A stretch of 34,800 nt of DNA from an uncultured Clostridia bacterium (lineage in GTDB: Bacteria > Bacillota > Clostridia > Christensenellales > Aristaeellaceae), in the NCBI GenBank assembly GCA_946627565.1, contig CAMOVR010000019.1, positions 1 through 34,800 on the forward strand, given 5' to 3'. The translations under genes and the position numbers were made by a program. Below the pieces are notes generated by a model. The model searched no databases. It was not told where the DNA came from and worked only from the letters and a program-made list of their open reading frames with translations. Shown here one piece after another: positions 1 through 6,650 of this stretch (position 1 is the stretch's first letter; each line of letters starts with the position of its first letter).

Positions 1-205
1 GTGATTTCGTCAGCAGCACGTTTTTGGATTGATAGCTCACATCCACCCGCGTATGCGTTTTGAAGTACTCCTCCTGGATGTCCGGCGGGTAATTGTGAAT
101 ACTGGCCGGACTGTATTTTCTGTCACCGCAGTAATAAGCAAAAACGATCGCTGTAAACAAAGCAGCGAAGGCAGCGGCTTCCAAAGCAATTACCCACCAA
201 AGCAT
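1..205 (-). CDS. Membrane protein, N-terminal part (runs off left edge)
   Basis: This frame opens with ATG at 203-205 and reads off the left edge, so only about the first 68 residues are visible. It begins MLWWVIALEAAAFAALFTAI, a single hydrophobic helix at residues 1-25, followed by a soluble stretch containing YPPDIQEEYFKTH. The start is supported by a strong ribosome binding site (GAGAGGAGAG) ending a few bases upstream. The layout (one N-terminal helix, then a motif of the form P-x-x-[IV]-Q-[ED]) resembles a Clostridial family of small integral membrane proteins of unknown function, and the gene at 3714-4202 seems to be a distant relative. No function can be assigned. The gene follows a 5'-truncated methyltransferase-like remnant by 16 bases. 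Confidence 0.7.
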   Translation of the reverse strand, partial: MLWWVIALEAAAFAALFTAIVFAYYCGDRKYSPASIHNYPPDIQEEYFKTHTRVDVSYQSKNVLLTKS

Positions 206-221
206 GTTGATCTCTCTCCTC

Positions 222-422
222 TCAGATGTTGCGGGGCGGCCAGGGGATACAGCGGCTGACCCGCTTCCTGTAATCTGCATCGTCCTGCCCATACAGACCG
301 GGCAGCCATTTCTCTTCTGTAAGCTTCAGCGTAACCGTCAGGAGTGCCCGGTTGACAGGAATGGTCAGCAGGGCCCGGAGACCGTGCCACTTAAGACACA
401 TGCCGGCAAACAGTATCCACCA
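222..422 (-). pseudogene. Isoprenylcysteine carboxyl methyltransferase-like C-terminal remnant
   Basis: An open stretch of 66 codons lies between an in-frame TAA at 423-425 and a TGA at 222-224. It has no plausible start codon with a ribosome binding site. Its end, LTEEKWLPGLYGQ followed by YRKRVSRCIPWPPR, matches the C-terminal signature of bacterial ICMT/PEMT-like membrane methyltransferases (EEkfL..lyGeeY..Y..rV.R.iPw), which normally have about 150-200 residues. The preceding part is hydrophobic (WWILFAGMCL, LRALLTIPV), as expected for their last membrane helices. The upstream two thirds, which should carry the SAM-binding part and other helices, is missing or unreadable. I read it as a truncated relic; the adjacent stretch 423-487 contains nothing I recognise. 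Confidence 0.6.
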
Positions 423-487
423 TTACCATCCGGGCAGCAGCCGCCGAAGTCTTCATCAGATGGGCGATTTCGGGCAGATCCGATTTC

Positions 488-1408
488 TTATTCGTTCCAT
501 GTCGCATCCTTCATCAGCCGCACCATCAGATCCCATCCCTCTTTTGCCTCTTTCACAATCGGAAAGACGGGATAGCAGTGGAACATGCCTTCACCGACGA
601 TCATTTGATAATTCACACCGTATTTCTTCATGGCCGCCTCAAAGGACGGCGCGCAGGCATACAGCGTCTCGTCAGAACCGTAGATGAAGGTCACCCGGGG
701 GCAGCCCGTAAAATCGCCCCGCTGCAGCCAGATCATGTAGTCCGGCACGCTGTTGTCCCCGTGGCGCATGACCTCCACAGCGGTTTTCATGTACTGAGCC
801 GGGATGGCCACATCCTTTTTGTCCAGTTCAACCATCCGCTGCCATTCCTCCTCGGTATCCACACAGGTTCCCGGAGAGATGGCCATGATATATCCCGGCA
901 TGGGCGTATCCGGATGCCCGTCATTGATGTATGGCACCATACCCAGCGCCAGATTCCCGCCGGACGATGTGCCCAGAACGGAGATGCGCTCCGGAGCATA
1001 ATCCCTGAGCATCACTTTGTAAGTCTCATGGATCATCTCATAGGCTTTGGTCAGCGGATAATCCGTGCAAAGCGGATAGTAAGGGATGAACAGGTCAAGC
1101 CCTGTTTCCTTTGCAAACCGCAGCGCCTTTTTGACAGACGCAGGTCTTGGCGCGCTGATCATGCCGCCGCCGATCAGGAACAGATTCGCCCTGTCCGTAT
1201 GCTCCCTGTGAATCAGCTTCAGCACTGGAAAACCCATGACGTCAATTCGGCTGATTTCAAAAGCATCATCCTTCAAAGCCGGGATGCGGTTCTTCGCGTT
1301 CTGCTTCCTCCGGTTTTCCAGCAGCTCTTCCGTCGTGGCGCTGAGCCAACGCTTTTTGAGTCCCGCCGCTACGACAAGCTTTTTCAGGACCTCATACTTG
1401 ACAGACAT
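488..1408 (-). CDS. Alpha/beta hydrolase (HSL/steryl acetyl hydrolase-like)
   Basis: A 306-residue serine hydrolase, probably a cytoplasmic carboxylesterase. The nucleophile elbow is GTSSGGNLAL with Ser148, in the position of GDSAGG in the hormone-sensitive-lipase family. An IGGG stretch at 79-82 stands where HGGG normally forms the oxyanion hole, with Ile in place of His. A likely catalytic Asp lies in FIYGSDETL and the His in GEGMFHCYP near the C terminus. The start at 1408 (MSVKYEV) is preferred over an upstream in-frame ATG at 1432, because GAGGTG lies at the right distance and the longer form would run through a palindromic operator. That operator (1425-1440) recurs at the promoter of the upstream HTH gene, so the two are probably co-regulated. 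The physiological substrate is unknown. Confidence 0.85.
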   Translation of the reverse strand: MSVKYEVLKKLVVAAGLKKRWLSATTEELLENRRKQNAKNRIPALKDDAFEISRIDVMGFPVLKLIHREHTDRANLFLIGGGMISAPRPASVKKALRFAKETGLDLFIPYYPLCTDYPLTKAYEMIHETYKVMLRDYAPERISVLGTSSGGNLALGMVPYINDGHPDTPMPGYIMAISPGTCVDTEEEWQRMVELDKKDVAIPAQYMKTAVEVMRHGDNSVPDYMIWLQRGDFTGCPRVTFIYGSDETLYACAPSFEAAMKKYGVNYQMIVGEGMFHCYPVFPIVKEAKEGWDLMVRLMKDATWNE

Positions 1409-1424
1409 TCGTATCACCTCGCAT

Positions 1425-1440
1425 GTTAGCATGTGCTAAC
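1425..1440. promoter_or_regulatory. Operator-like palindrome GTTAG-N6-CTAAC before hydrolase gene
   Basis: GTTAGCATGTGCTAAC has perfect 7-base arms (GTTAGCA/TGCTAAC) around TG. It sits directly upstream of the ribosome binding site of the hydrolase gene. The same spacing and half-sites occur at 1735-1750, which suggests one regulator binds both. Which protein binds is inference. Confidence 0.5.
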
Positions 1441-1479
1441 TCATCAACAAAAATAAATGCACGATACGTGCTTATCTGT

Positions 1480-1689
1480 TTATTTCTGCCTGCTTCTTCT
1501 CTCTGACATTTCTTTTGGCTTAGGCCCGGATCTGTGCTTTTCTGGTTTGACTGCGCTTTCCGGAATCGCCCAGGATCTGCCCAGTCGCTCCGCGCCTGGA
1601 ATTCTTCCGTCCAATGCGTACTGATTCACCCGGCGCACAGAGATAACCCAGCGCCTTGCCGTCTCCTGCGCAGAGCAACAGCCTTTCAC
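1480..1689 (-). CDS. Small helix-turn-helix DNA-binding protein
   Basis: A 69-residue protein of the short excisionase/MerR-like winged-helix type common in Clostridia. Recognisable parts are SAQETARRWVISVRRVNQY (first helices), DGRIPGAERLGRSWAIPESA (wing and following strand, the hallmark of this family), then a basic tail rich in Lys and Arg. I chose a GTG start at 1687-1689 because GAGG lies 8 bases upstream and the family normally starts just before the SxxETA motif; the frame is open further up but that part has no family resemblance. It has its own promoter (1754-1781) with an operator-like palindrome over the start of transcription, so autoregulation is plausible. It could regulate the downstream hydrolase through the matching palindrome. 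Confidence 0.7.
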   Translation of the reverse strand: MKGCCSAQETARRWVISVRRVNQYALDGRIPGAERLGRSWAIPESAVKPEKHRSGPKPKEMSERRSRQK

Positions 1690-1734
1690 TGCAACACCTC
1701 GTATCGTGGGTTCCCGGCAGCAGCAGACAGCCTT

Positions 1735-1781
1735 GTTAGCTATCTCTAACTGTATTATATTCCATTTTTCGCAGAAGACAA
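1735..1781 (-). promoter_or_regulatory. Promoter and overlapping operator of the HTH gene
   Basis: On the minus strand TTGTCT (1776-1781) and TATAAT (1754-1759) are separated by 16 bases, a good sigma-A promoter. Transcription should start near 1747, inside the palindrome GTTAGCTATCTCTAAC (1735-1750), whose GTTAG-N6-CTAAC layout equals that at 1425-1440. A bound protein would block initiation. Confidence 0.65.
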
Positions 1782-1835
1782 GCATAAAAATGGAAATACA
1801 ACCGATCGATTTCAGCGGATAAGCTCAAAGGTTCG

Positions 1836-1870
1836 GAAAAAAGCTCCCCTCCGTTGTTAACGGACGGGAG
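1836..1870 (-). terminator. Rho-independent terminator after the 1878-2330 gene
   Basis: The plus strand reads CTCCCCTCCGTT GTT AACGGACGGGAG (1844-1870), a stem with one C/C mismatch and a 3-base loop. On the minus strand it is followed by a run of six T (complement of A's at 1837-1842). Confidence 0.75.
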
Positions 1871-1877
1871 TAAAACC

Positions 1878-2330
1878 TTAAGATTGTCTCAGCAGGTCAC
1901 TGTAAAGCTCCTTAATCGTATTAAGCGCTTCGATGCTGCCACTGCCGTTTTCACCCGAGTAATCAAAACAAGGTATGATGTCATTCATTTTGTCCAGAAT
2001 CATGCGTATTCTGGCTGTCCTTGCTTCTTCGGACGGAGCGGAAAAGTAATCGCAATAGATTCTTTCAAGAAATCTGAGCTGCTGCTGACAGGTTGTTTCC
2101 CTGGCAATGAACGCCTGGCTGGTTGCTTCCGCGATATGACCGGCGTCATCTTCTCCGCCCTGACTCGCAATGGCTTCCATTGTCCTGGCCAGTTCCTTCA
2201 TGCTGAGCATATCATGCCGGACGGCATCCATTCTGTACAGGAGACTTTTCACTGTCATCCCGCTCGGGTTGGTGCCTTCGGTTTCTGTACTGCGCTCTGT
2301 AACGATCTCTGTCTGCTTACCGTTTTCCAT
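1878..2330 (-). CDS. Hypothetical protein, C-terminal part of a split RRXRR-like Clostridial protein
   Basis: A 150-residue soluble protein, starting at MENGKQTEIV with GGAGG 8 bases upstream. It has no catalytic motif. The central part (SLLYRMDAVRHDM...ARTMEAIA...) and the stretch ARETTCQQQLRFLERIYCDYF resemble the helical C-terminal region of a Clostridial family whose N terminus reads like the short frame just upstream (2378-2578). In intact relatives, as I remember them, both parts are in one protein. Here they are in different frames, so this is either the second half of a frameshifted gene that now starts independently, or a real two-gene arrangement. Terminated at 1836-1870. Function unknown. 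Confidence 0.6.
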   Translation of the reverse strand: MENGKQTEIVTERSTETEGTNPSGMTVKSLLYRMDAVRHDMLSMKELARTMEAIASQGGEDDAGHIAEATSQAFIARETTCQQQLRFLERIYCDYFSAPSEEARTARIRMILDKMNDIIPCFDYSGENGSGSIEALNTIKELYSDLLRQS

Positions 2331-2377
2331 TCTGTTTCCTCCATTTGCTCCGGCGGACACGCAGGATATACTGGAAA

Positions 2378-2578
2378 TCACAAAAATCCGGAACGGATTC
2401 TTGATTGATTTCCGCATATAACGTGACGCCACATACGGTTTTTACGGATCATTCCGATAACGAGTATAGATCGTTTTTTTTCGTTCAGCCAGCGTGCCCT
2501 GCCTTTTTTCACATGACTGTTGGCTCTTTTCAGCCACGTCGGTTCCAATACTGTCCCGTTATCGTCCGCCACAACCAT
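2378..2578 (-). CDS. Short protein with VLEPT...KKGRARWL motif (N-terminal part of split gene)
   Basis: A 66-residue frame with a good ribosome binding site (GGGGAG 6 bases before ATG). It begins MVVADDNGTVLEPTWLKRA and continues VKKGRARWLNEKK. This 'x-PT-x-x-[KR]R-...-K-x-GRAR' pattern is shared with RRXRR-like/VLEPT-type proteins of Clostridia, in which the N-terminal module is followed by a helical region like that encoded at 1878-2330. After about residue 36 the family likeness stops and the sequence turns basic and irregular, consistent with a frameshift. It is likely the surviving start of a gene whose remainder is the next frame. Confidence 0.5.
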   Translation of the reverse strand: MVVADDNGTVLEPTWLKRANSHVKKGRARWLNEKKRSILVIGMIRKNRMWRHVICGNQSRIRSGFL

Positions 2579-2633
2579 GTTTTTCTCCCCAGTGTGGCCA
2601 AAATAAAAAGATATGTTCCGAAATACCTTACCA

Positions 2634-3059
2634 TCAGCCGTTTTCCGATTGCTCTGTCAGGAACGTCTGTGCCCTGGTCAGAACAGATTTTGTTCCTTCG
2701 TGTTCAAAACAAGAGATGGCCTCATCGTAGGGAAGAAGCTGAATTCTCCGGATTTCTCCCTGCCGGAGGGCGAGTGTCTGATTTTTATACTCTGCGAGAA
2801 AATACGTAACCCGCTTTCGTGTACCAGGCTTTTCTGCCAGATCGTATTCATCCTCAGCCCTGAAATCAGGCAGAAAACCAGGATTCAAACCTGTTTCTTC
2901 CAATATCTCCCGGCGTGCAGTTTCCATTTCAGTTTCGCTGACTTCCATATGCCCTTTCGGAAAACTGTAAGCTCCGGACTGTTCCTGCACAATAACAAAA
3001 AGGATGTGCCCGTTTTCCCTGGTGAAAACGACCGCTCCACAGGAATACTCCCAGTTCAT
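2634..3059 (-). CDS. Nudix hydrolase, bis(5'-nucleosyl)-tetraphosphatase type
   Basis: A 141-residue Nudix enzyme that probably cleaves dinucleoside tetraphosphates (Ap4A) or related nucleoside diphosphate compounds with Mg2+ or Mn2+. The Nudix box is perfect at residues 36-58: GHMEVSE then TEMETARREILEETGL, fitting G-x5-E-x7-REUxEExGU. The N-terminal SCGAVVFTRENG and the FPKGHME lead-in are typical of the asymmetric Ap4A hydrolase subgroup, and the length is normal. The start at MNWEYSCG is set by AAAGGAG upstream; a longer in-frame start (3104) lacks such a site. It stands 60 bases downstream of the GNAT gene and may be co-transcribed with it. The exact substrate cannot be told from the sequence. 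Confidence 0.9.
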   Translation of the reverse strand: MNWEYSCGAVVFTRENGHILFVIVQEQSGAYSFPKGHMEVSETEMETARREILEETGLNPGFLPDFRAEDEYDLAEKPGTRKRVTYFLAEYKNQTLALRQGEIRRIQLLPYDEAISCFEHEGTKSVLTRAQTFLTEQSENG

Positions 3060-3119
3060 GTGTATCTCCTTTGAAACATCGTATTCAATCGTCAGAAAAA
3101 TCAAATGATATCTTCCAGG

Positions 3120-3602
3120 TTACCGTTTCAGGATCATCCTGATCTCTTTTGCCCCAACAGCCGCACTGTACATTTCTTCCCCGTCCGGGCAGAAGCCGCA
3201 TTTCCGGTAGAAACGGATCGCCCGTTTGTTTTCCTTCAGAACCCACAGGCATGTCTTCTGATATCCCTGCAGCTGTTGCAGGGCCGCATCCATCAACTGC
3301 TGCCCAACACCTCTTCCGTAGTATTCTGATAAGGTATACAGGGCGAAAATTTCTCCAGTATCAGGAGCATCTTCACCACGGTCTCCATATCCGACAAAGC
3401 CAATGACACGGCCGGCGTCTTTTGCAATCATAAGATTATCCGGCCAATCGAAAGCGATCTTCTCACATTTTTCGAGTGTGAGCTTGTTAAGGTATTCCTG
3501 ACTGACAAGTCCCGGATAGGCTTCGTGCCAGGCACGCCAGTGGACATAGGCTTTCCCCCTGATTTCTTCTGCGGTTTCCATCTTTTTGATCTCTATGTCC
3601 AT
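3120..3602 (-). CDS. GNAT family N-acetyltransferase
   Basis: A 160-residue acetyltransferase that should transfer the acetyl group of acetyl-CoA to an amine. The acetyl-CoA pyrophosphate-binding motif A is visible as YYGRGVGQQLMDAAL near residues 94-108, preceded by the central strand IFALYTLSEY and followed by LWVLKENKRAIRFYRKCGF, the usual motif B with its N-x-x-A-x-x-F-Y. The N-terminal part (WRAWHEAYPGL) is like small-molecule GNATs. The start is supported by GAGGATC 9 bases upstream. Just before it lies the stub of a radical SAM gene (3625-3672), so the 5' flank was rearranged. The substrate is unknown. Confidence 0.9.
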   Translation of the reverse strand: MDIEIKKMETAEEIRGKAYVHWRAWHEAYPGLVSQEYLNKLTLEKCEKIAFDWPDNLMIAKDAGRVIGFVGYGDRGEDAPDTGEIFALYTLSEYYGRGVGQQLMDAALQQLQGYQKTCLWVLKENKRAIRFYRKCGFCPDGEEMYSAAVGAKEIRMILKR

Positions 3603-3624
3603 TCCATGATCCTCGCAAATTCCG

Positions 3625-3672
3625 ATTTGTTTTTGTCATGATGCCCTTGACTTCATTTTCTTTGATGACCAT
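3625..3672 (-). pseudogene. First 16 codons of a radical SAM gene (mobile pair protein B-like stub)
   Basis: An ATG at 3672 with GGAGA upstream opens MVIKENEVKGIMTKTN. That is very close to the start I know for SPL-like radical SAM proteins of Clostridia, including the 'radical SAM mobile pair protein B' group (ExxVKGIxTKSN, followed by PVxxYSxNPYxGCxHxCxYCYA). The likeness breaks exactly after the Asn; the CxxxCxxC loop and everything after are absent and the frame soon enters the GNAT gene region. It is therefore the 5' end of a deleted gene with its translation signal still intact. Confidence 0.5.
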
Positions 3673-3713
3673 GTTGCCGTCTCCAGTGGATTTTTGAGAA
3701 CGTCACATGCTGT

Positions 3714-4202
3714 TTACTTCAGAATCAGGCTCATAATCCATGCGATCAGCGCATAGAACAGCGGATGCACCACCAGCGTTCCCACCCATTTCCGAATCAG
3801 CGTCTTACCGTAGATATACGGTTTCAGATCCTCTGTTCCGGGGATGTCCCAGGCCCTGGTTTTTCCGACCCAATACCAGTCGATAAAGAGCCTGTCAAAC
3901 AGGCCGTAGATCATGCCAATAGCCAGCATCTGCAGGAATCCCTGGGTGAATCCCCGGGCACCGTTCAGGCCATAGACCATGGCAGGGATAAAGATCAGCA
4001 TGGGCAGGAAGACCACAATACCTGAGATGATCGCACTCTTCCTGATCTTGTCTTTGGTGGTCAGACCGAGAGCGACAACTCTGTCCTGCACCTCTTTTTC
4101 GTAGAAAGTGACAAGCCCCACCGGGCCGTCCTTGGCGATGCCGACCACACAGGTCAGCAGCATGATCAGGCACATGGCCATTCCTTCGATCACAAGCAGC
4201 AT
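3714..4202 (-). CDS. Small integral membrane protein of unknown function
   Basis: A 162-residue protein with hydrophobic helices at about 2-23, 57-79, 87-107 and 141-161. The segment between helices 1 and 2 (EKEVQDRVVALGLTTKDKIRK) and the motif WDIPGTEDL at 118-126 are features of a Clostridial membrane protein family whose members often occur as paralogues. The partial gene at the left edge (1-205) seems to be one. An AGGAG box precedes the ATG at a slightly long distance. No transport or catalytic motif is visible. It is separated from its neighbours by the radical SAM stub on one side and the AT-rich transglutaminase-like gene on the other. I do not assign a function. Confidence 0.8.
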   Translation of the reverse strand: MLLVIEGMAMCLIMLLTCVVGIAKDGPVGLVTFYEKEVQDRVVALGLTTKDKIRKSAIISGIVVFLPMLIFIPAMVYGLNGARGFTQGFLQMLAIGMIYGLFDRLFIDWYWVGKTRAWDIPGTEDLKPYIYGKTLIRKWVGTLVVHPLFYALIAWIMSLILK

Positions 4203-4273
4203 GTTGATTCATCTCCTGACTGTCTATTTGGATGTGAAGGGTTGGGGTGATTGATGCCCCAACAAACTGGAAT

Positions 4274-4807
4274 TTAACGACCTCTTAAAACTTGAAGTAC
4301 TTCATCATCAGTCATGCCTTCTTTAAGCGTGTCATTATATTCTCTGAAAAAGAAAGCTTCATCATTTTCTCTTCCTTTGGCAAGATAGTGGATAAACTCT
4401 TTGAAGTATTCTTGAAACTTACTGGTTACCTCGAAGAAACCTTTCCCCTCAAATTCACTGAAATCATGAGGGTCACTGTTATCTGGAACCGGATACCATA
4501 AATCATTTAACTTAATAAAACATTGCGTGTGTGTTTGATGGATGATTTCATCCTGATATTCATAAAACCAAACTGATACAGGAATCTCATTTTTGATGCA
4601 GTATAATCTGATTAGCTCGCAGATATCCCAGCACCATGCACAGTTGTTTTCTATTACAGTTTCTGGACTTGAAAAAGAATATGGGTTTTGGACAAAATCA
4701 TAATCTTCGCCTGTGTGTACAATGCCGTTTTCATCTGTATATCCGTAATTGATCGTTTTGATAAAACTAAGAAAATCAGCCAAAGATAAATCCAAAATTC
4801 TATTCAT
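4274..4807 (-). CDS. Transglutaminase-like cysteine protease-fold protein
   Basis: A 177-residue soluble protein with a likely papain-like Cys-His-Asp triad: Cys56 in NNCAWCWDICELIRLYC (helix after the nucleophile), His93 in THTQCFIKLNDLWYPV, and Asp109 in PDNSDP. The spacing fits small transglutaminase-like domains, and HTQCFIK followed by a hydrophobic strand and D is their usual second half. The start at MNRILDLS is chosen for the GGAGG box just upstream. Base composition is clearly richer in A+T than the neighbouring genes, with more AAA, GAA and ATT codons, which suggests recent acquisition. It has no signal peptide. The target is unknown; peptidase or crosslinking activity is inference. 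Confidence 0.7.
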   Translation of the reverse strand: MNRILDLSLADFLSFIKTINYGYTDENGIVHTGEDYDFVQNPYSFSSPETVIENNCAWCWDICELIRLYCIKNEIPVSVWFYEYQDEIIHQTHTQCFIKLNDLWYPVPDNSDPHDFSEFEGKGFFEVTSKFQEYFKEFIHYLAKGRENDEAFFFREYNDTLKEGMTDDEVLQVLRGR

Positions 4808-4866
4808 CAAGCATCCTCCATACAAATACCGATTTGTTGACTGTCATATGGCTCAAAATATATTTT

Positions 4867-4977
4867 TCACGTTCTTCTTAAGCTGGGTTGGTTACAGGAA
4901 TATGCCAAATTCATCTCATGCCAGTCCGGTTCTTTCACATGCTCCACATCTGTTTCTGTAAAACCCGCTTTCTCATA
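4867..4977 (-). pseudogene. C-terminal remnant of a GNAT acetyltransferase
   Basis: A 36-codon frame closed at both ends by stops (TGA at 4978-4980 and TGA at 4867-4869). It begins YEKAGFTETDVEHVKEPDWH and continues EMNLAY. 'FYEKAGF' followed by an acidic stretch and a final strand is the standard C-terminal end of GNAT acetyltransferases. No start codon or upstream part remains. I read it as debris of a deleted gene; the rest of 4808-4983 holds nothing else I can identify. Confidence 0.45.
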
Positions 4978-4983
4978 TCATGA

Positions 4984-5913
4984 CTACTGGAACCGTCCGG
5001 CAAGAATCTGATCTATGATAATCCGACCAACATTGAAGTTGTTTTTCATGGCGGTTGGAAAAATGTCCACTGCCTCGACGCTTTCCTCACTGGCCAGCGT
5101 AACCGCTTCAGCATCTCCCCAGAGACTTTCCGGTGTGGCGCCGAGCATGAACATATCCATATTTACGCTGACCCGGATAATCATCAGCCGATCCAGCATG
5201 CCCATCCGCTCTGCAGCCCGGGCGATCGCGACATCCTCCATTTCCGACATGGCGTAAGGATCAGGGCACTGAAAAACCTCCACCATCCGTAGAGCATTCA
5301 GGTGTCCGTATTGACCTTTCCAGTAATTGCCAGCGATTACTGTGGTTCCCCGCAAAACCTGGGGATCCCGCACCGCCCAGTCCGCGCCATCAAATGCTGC
5401 CCGCATAAAACTGCAGGTAACTTCTGTGGTTTCGACAGGCGCATCCTTTATAAGGACATAGACCTTATCCATCAGTTCCGGATTCAGCTGAACCACAGCC
5501 GCGTCTTCATACTCAGCATCATAGAACCATGTCGTTCCTTCCGGATCCGAAAGCTCCCGGGCATCCGCATGGTGACCCAGGTCATAATCCACCGCGGCAG
5601 TAATCAGGAACACGTCGCCCATGACCGTATTTCCGGAGCTTGATCCGGCGCAGCCAGTTGAAATGATGAAAGCCTCCGAAAAGTCAAAACGCGGATCGGA
5701 AAGAATCGCCATGGTTCCCAGCGCGGCGTTGATCTTGCCAATTCCCAGTACGCACATGGCGATGCCGTCCCGATAATACAGTTTTCCGGAATTGTACGGA
5801 ACGTCATATTCATCCGCCCCTGTCAGATAATGCTCATAGTAAGACTGCGCCTCTCCGGGAAAATCACCAGAGATTTCACCGATCTCAAATTTGGGAAGCA
5901 GCAATACTTTCAC
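4984..5913 (-). CDS. Purine nucleoside permease-like protein (NUP family), 5' end damaged
   Basis: A 309-residue protein of the NUP family, which is related in fold to nucleoside phosphorylases although the name comes from a yeast permease. Its start PKFEIGEISGDFPGEAQ, then STGCAGS and the middle motif GNYWKGQYGHLNALRMVE are family hallmarks. The frame can only start at GTG (5911-5913), which has no ribosome binding site, and the next ATG is deep inside the domain. Bacterial members are usually exported. The DNA just upstream encodes a good signal peptide, but in another frame and after an early stop (5914-5977). The gene is therefore probably a pseudogene at its 5' end, or is now made poorly and stays in the cytoplasm. 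The domain itself looks intact. Confidence 0.75.
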   Translation of the reverse strand: MKVLLLPKFEIGEISGDFPGEAQSYYEHYLTGADEYDVPYNSGKLYYRDGIAMCVLGIGKINAALGTMAILSDPRFDFSEAFIISTGCAGSSSGNTVMGDVFLITAAVDYDLGHHADARELSDPEGTTWFYDAEYEDAAVVQLNPELMDKVYVLIKDAPVETTEVTCSFMRAAFDGADWAVRDPQVLRGTTVIAGNYWKGQYGHLNALRMVEVFQCPDPYAMSEMEDVAIARAAERMGMLDRLMIIRVSVNMDMFMLGATPESLWGDAEAVTLASEESVEAVDIFPTAMKNNFNVGRIIIDQILAGRFQ

Positions 5914-5977
5914 CGGCAGGGGCAGCGCCTGCCACCATCACAACAAAAGCCAGAACAATGAACAATAGTTATTTCAT
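5914..5977 (-). pseudogene. Broken signal-peptide sequence of the NUP-family gene
   Basis: Reading the minus strand from ATG at 5975-5977 gives Met-Lys-stop and then LLFIVLAFVVMVAGAAPAGE, a classic signal peptide core with an AxA-like cleavage site. The TAA replaces what should be a Lys codon, and the reading frame shifts before it meets PVKVLLLPKFEIGE of the mature protein. Two lesions in this short stretch imply that export was lost. Confidence 0.5.
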
Positions 5978-6235
5978 ATCATTTTCATCCGTTACGATCA
6001 ATTCGTCGGCTGCCAGATCAATCCGGCAATCCGTATATCGTTTTTTATTTTAAAAGCCATATTTCCATTTTAACATGATAATATATCATACATGGGTAAT
6101 AAAGCTGGAAATAAACCGGATCATAAGCCGGGAGTTTTCAGTGACATTGTCCCTGAAACCACCTGCTTTAGATAATTGGCAGGCGTGGCACTGTCATTCC
6201 GGGAACGTTTTGGGTTTCCATCCAGTCTGTGTATA
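5978..6235. other. AT-rich intergenic stretch without a recognised gene
   Basis: I see no credible coding sequence here. It contains a short palindrome, ATGATA ATA TATCAT (6075-6089), and AT-rich runs that could hold promoter elements for the flanking minus-strand gene. Nothing else is supported. Confidence 0.4.
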
Positions 6236-6257
6236 CGAAAGGGATCGTTCCCTTTCG
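6236..6257 (-). terminator. Stem-loop after the small exported-protein gene
   Basis: CGAAAGGGA TCGT TCCCTTTCG forms a perfect 9-base stem with a 4-base loop, 9 bases beyond the stop codon of the frameshifted gene at 6267-6454. On the minus strand the following bases (GTATACAC) are not a T-run, so it may be a weak terminator or an RNA-stabilising hairpin. Confidence 0.5.
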
Positions 6258-6266
6258 TTCCCGTTT

Positions 6267-6454
6267 TTACTTGCCAGGGGCTGACTTCAGCCTGATGGTG
6301 TCGTACGCATCGGTGACGATGGTGTTTTCCGGGATGTCCCCCTGGACGGCCGTTTTCGCATCATGCCCGTCTGCCACAAGGCTCATCATCGCCGGCGCAC
6401 ACGCCAGGGACAGCGCTGTCAGGACCGCCAGGAAAAGAGAATTGGCTTTTTCAT
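6267..6454 (-). pseudogene. Small exported protein frameshifted in an A-run
   Basis: The gene has a perfect AAGGAGG box and ATG at 6454, a promoter at 6591-6619 and a stem-loop behind it, yet it reads only MKKPILFSWRS before a stop. Adding one A to the five A's after ATG restores a 62-residue frame: MKKANSLFLAVLTALSLACA, then a mature part ending in DIPENTIVTDAYDT and a C-terminal IRLKSAPGK. This is a typical signal peptide plus a short secreted domain. The single-base loss in a homopolymer may be a real inactivation, a phase-variation state or a sequencing error. The family of the mature part is not known to me. Confidence 0.6.
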
Positions 6455-6590
6455 GTCGGTTCCTCCTTCACTTTATTTCAAAATGCTTCAACCCTGCCTG
6501 CTTTCAGCGCAGGCAAAGATGTCTCTGTGTCATTTCGGCCAGGGCCGAAGGCCGCATAGAGAAATCTTCTGCTGCTTACTGCTGCAGTGA

Positions 6591-6619
6591 TTATATCAAA
6601 AACACCTGCCTGCATACAA
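6591..6619 (-). promoter_or_regulatory. Promoter of the small exported-protein gene
   Basis: On the minus strand TTGTAT (6614-6619) and a perfect TATAAT (6591-6596) are spaced by 17 bases. The 130-base leader down to 6454 contains two inverted repeats, TTCGGCC-AG-GGCCGAA (6535-6550) and GCCTGC-N7-GCAGGC (6496-6514), which could act as leader hairpins. Confidence 0.6.
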
Positions 6620-6650
6620 CAGAAACGGCAAGGAATGAGCCGCACGGACT

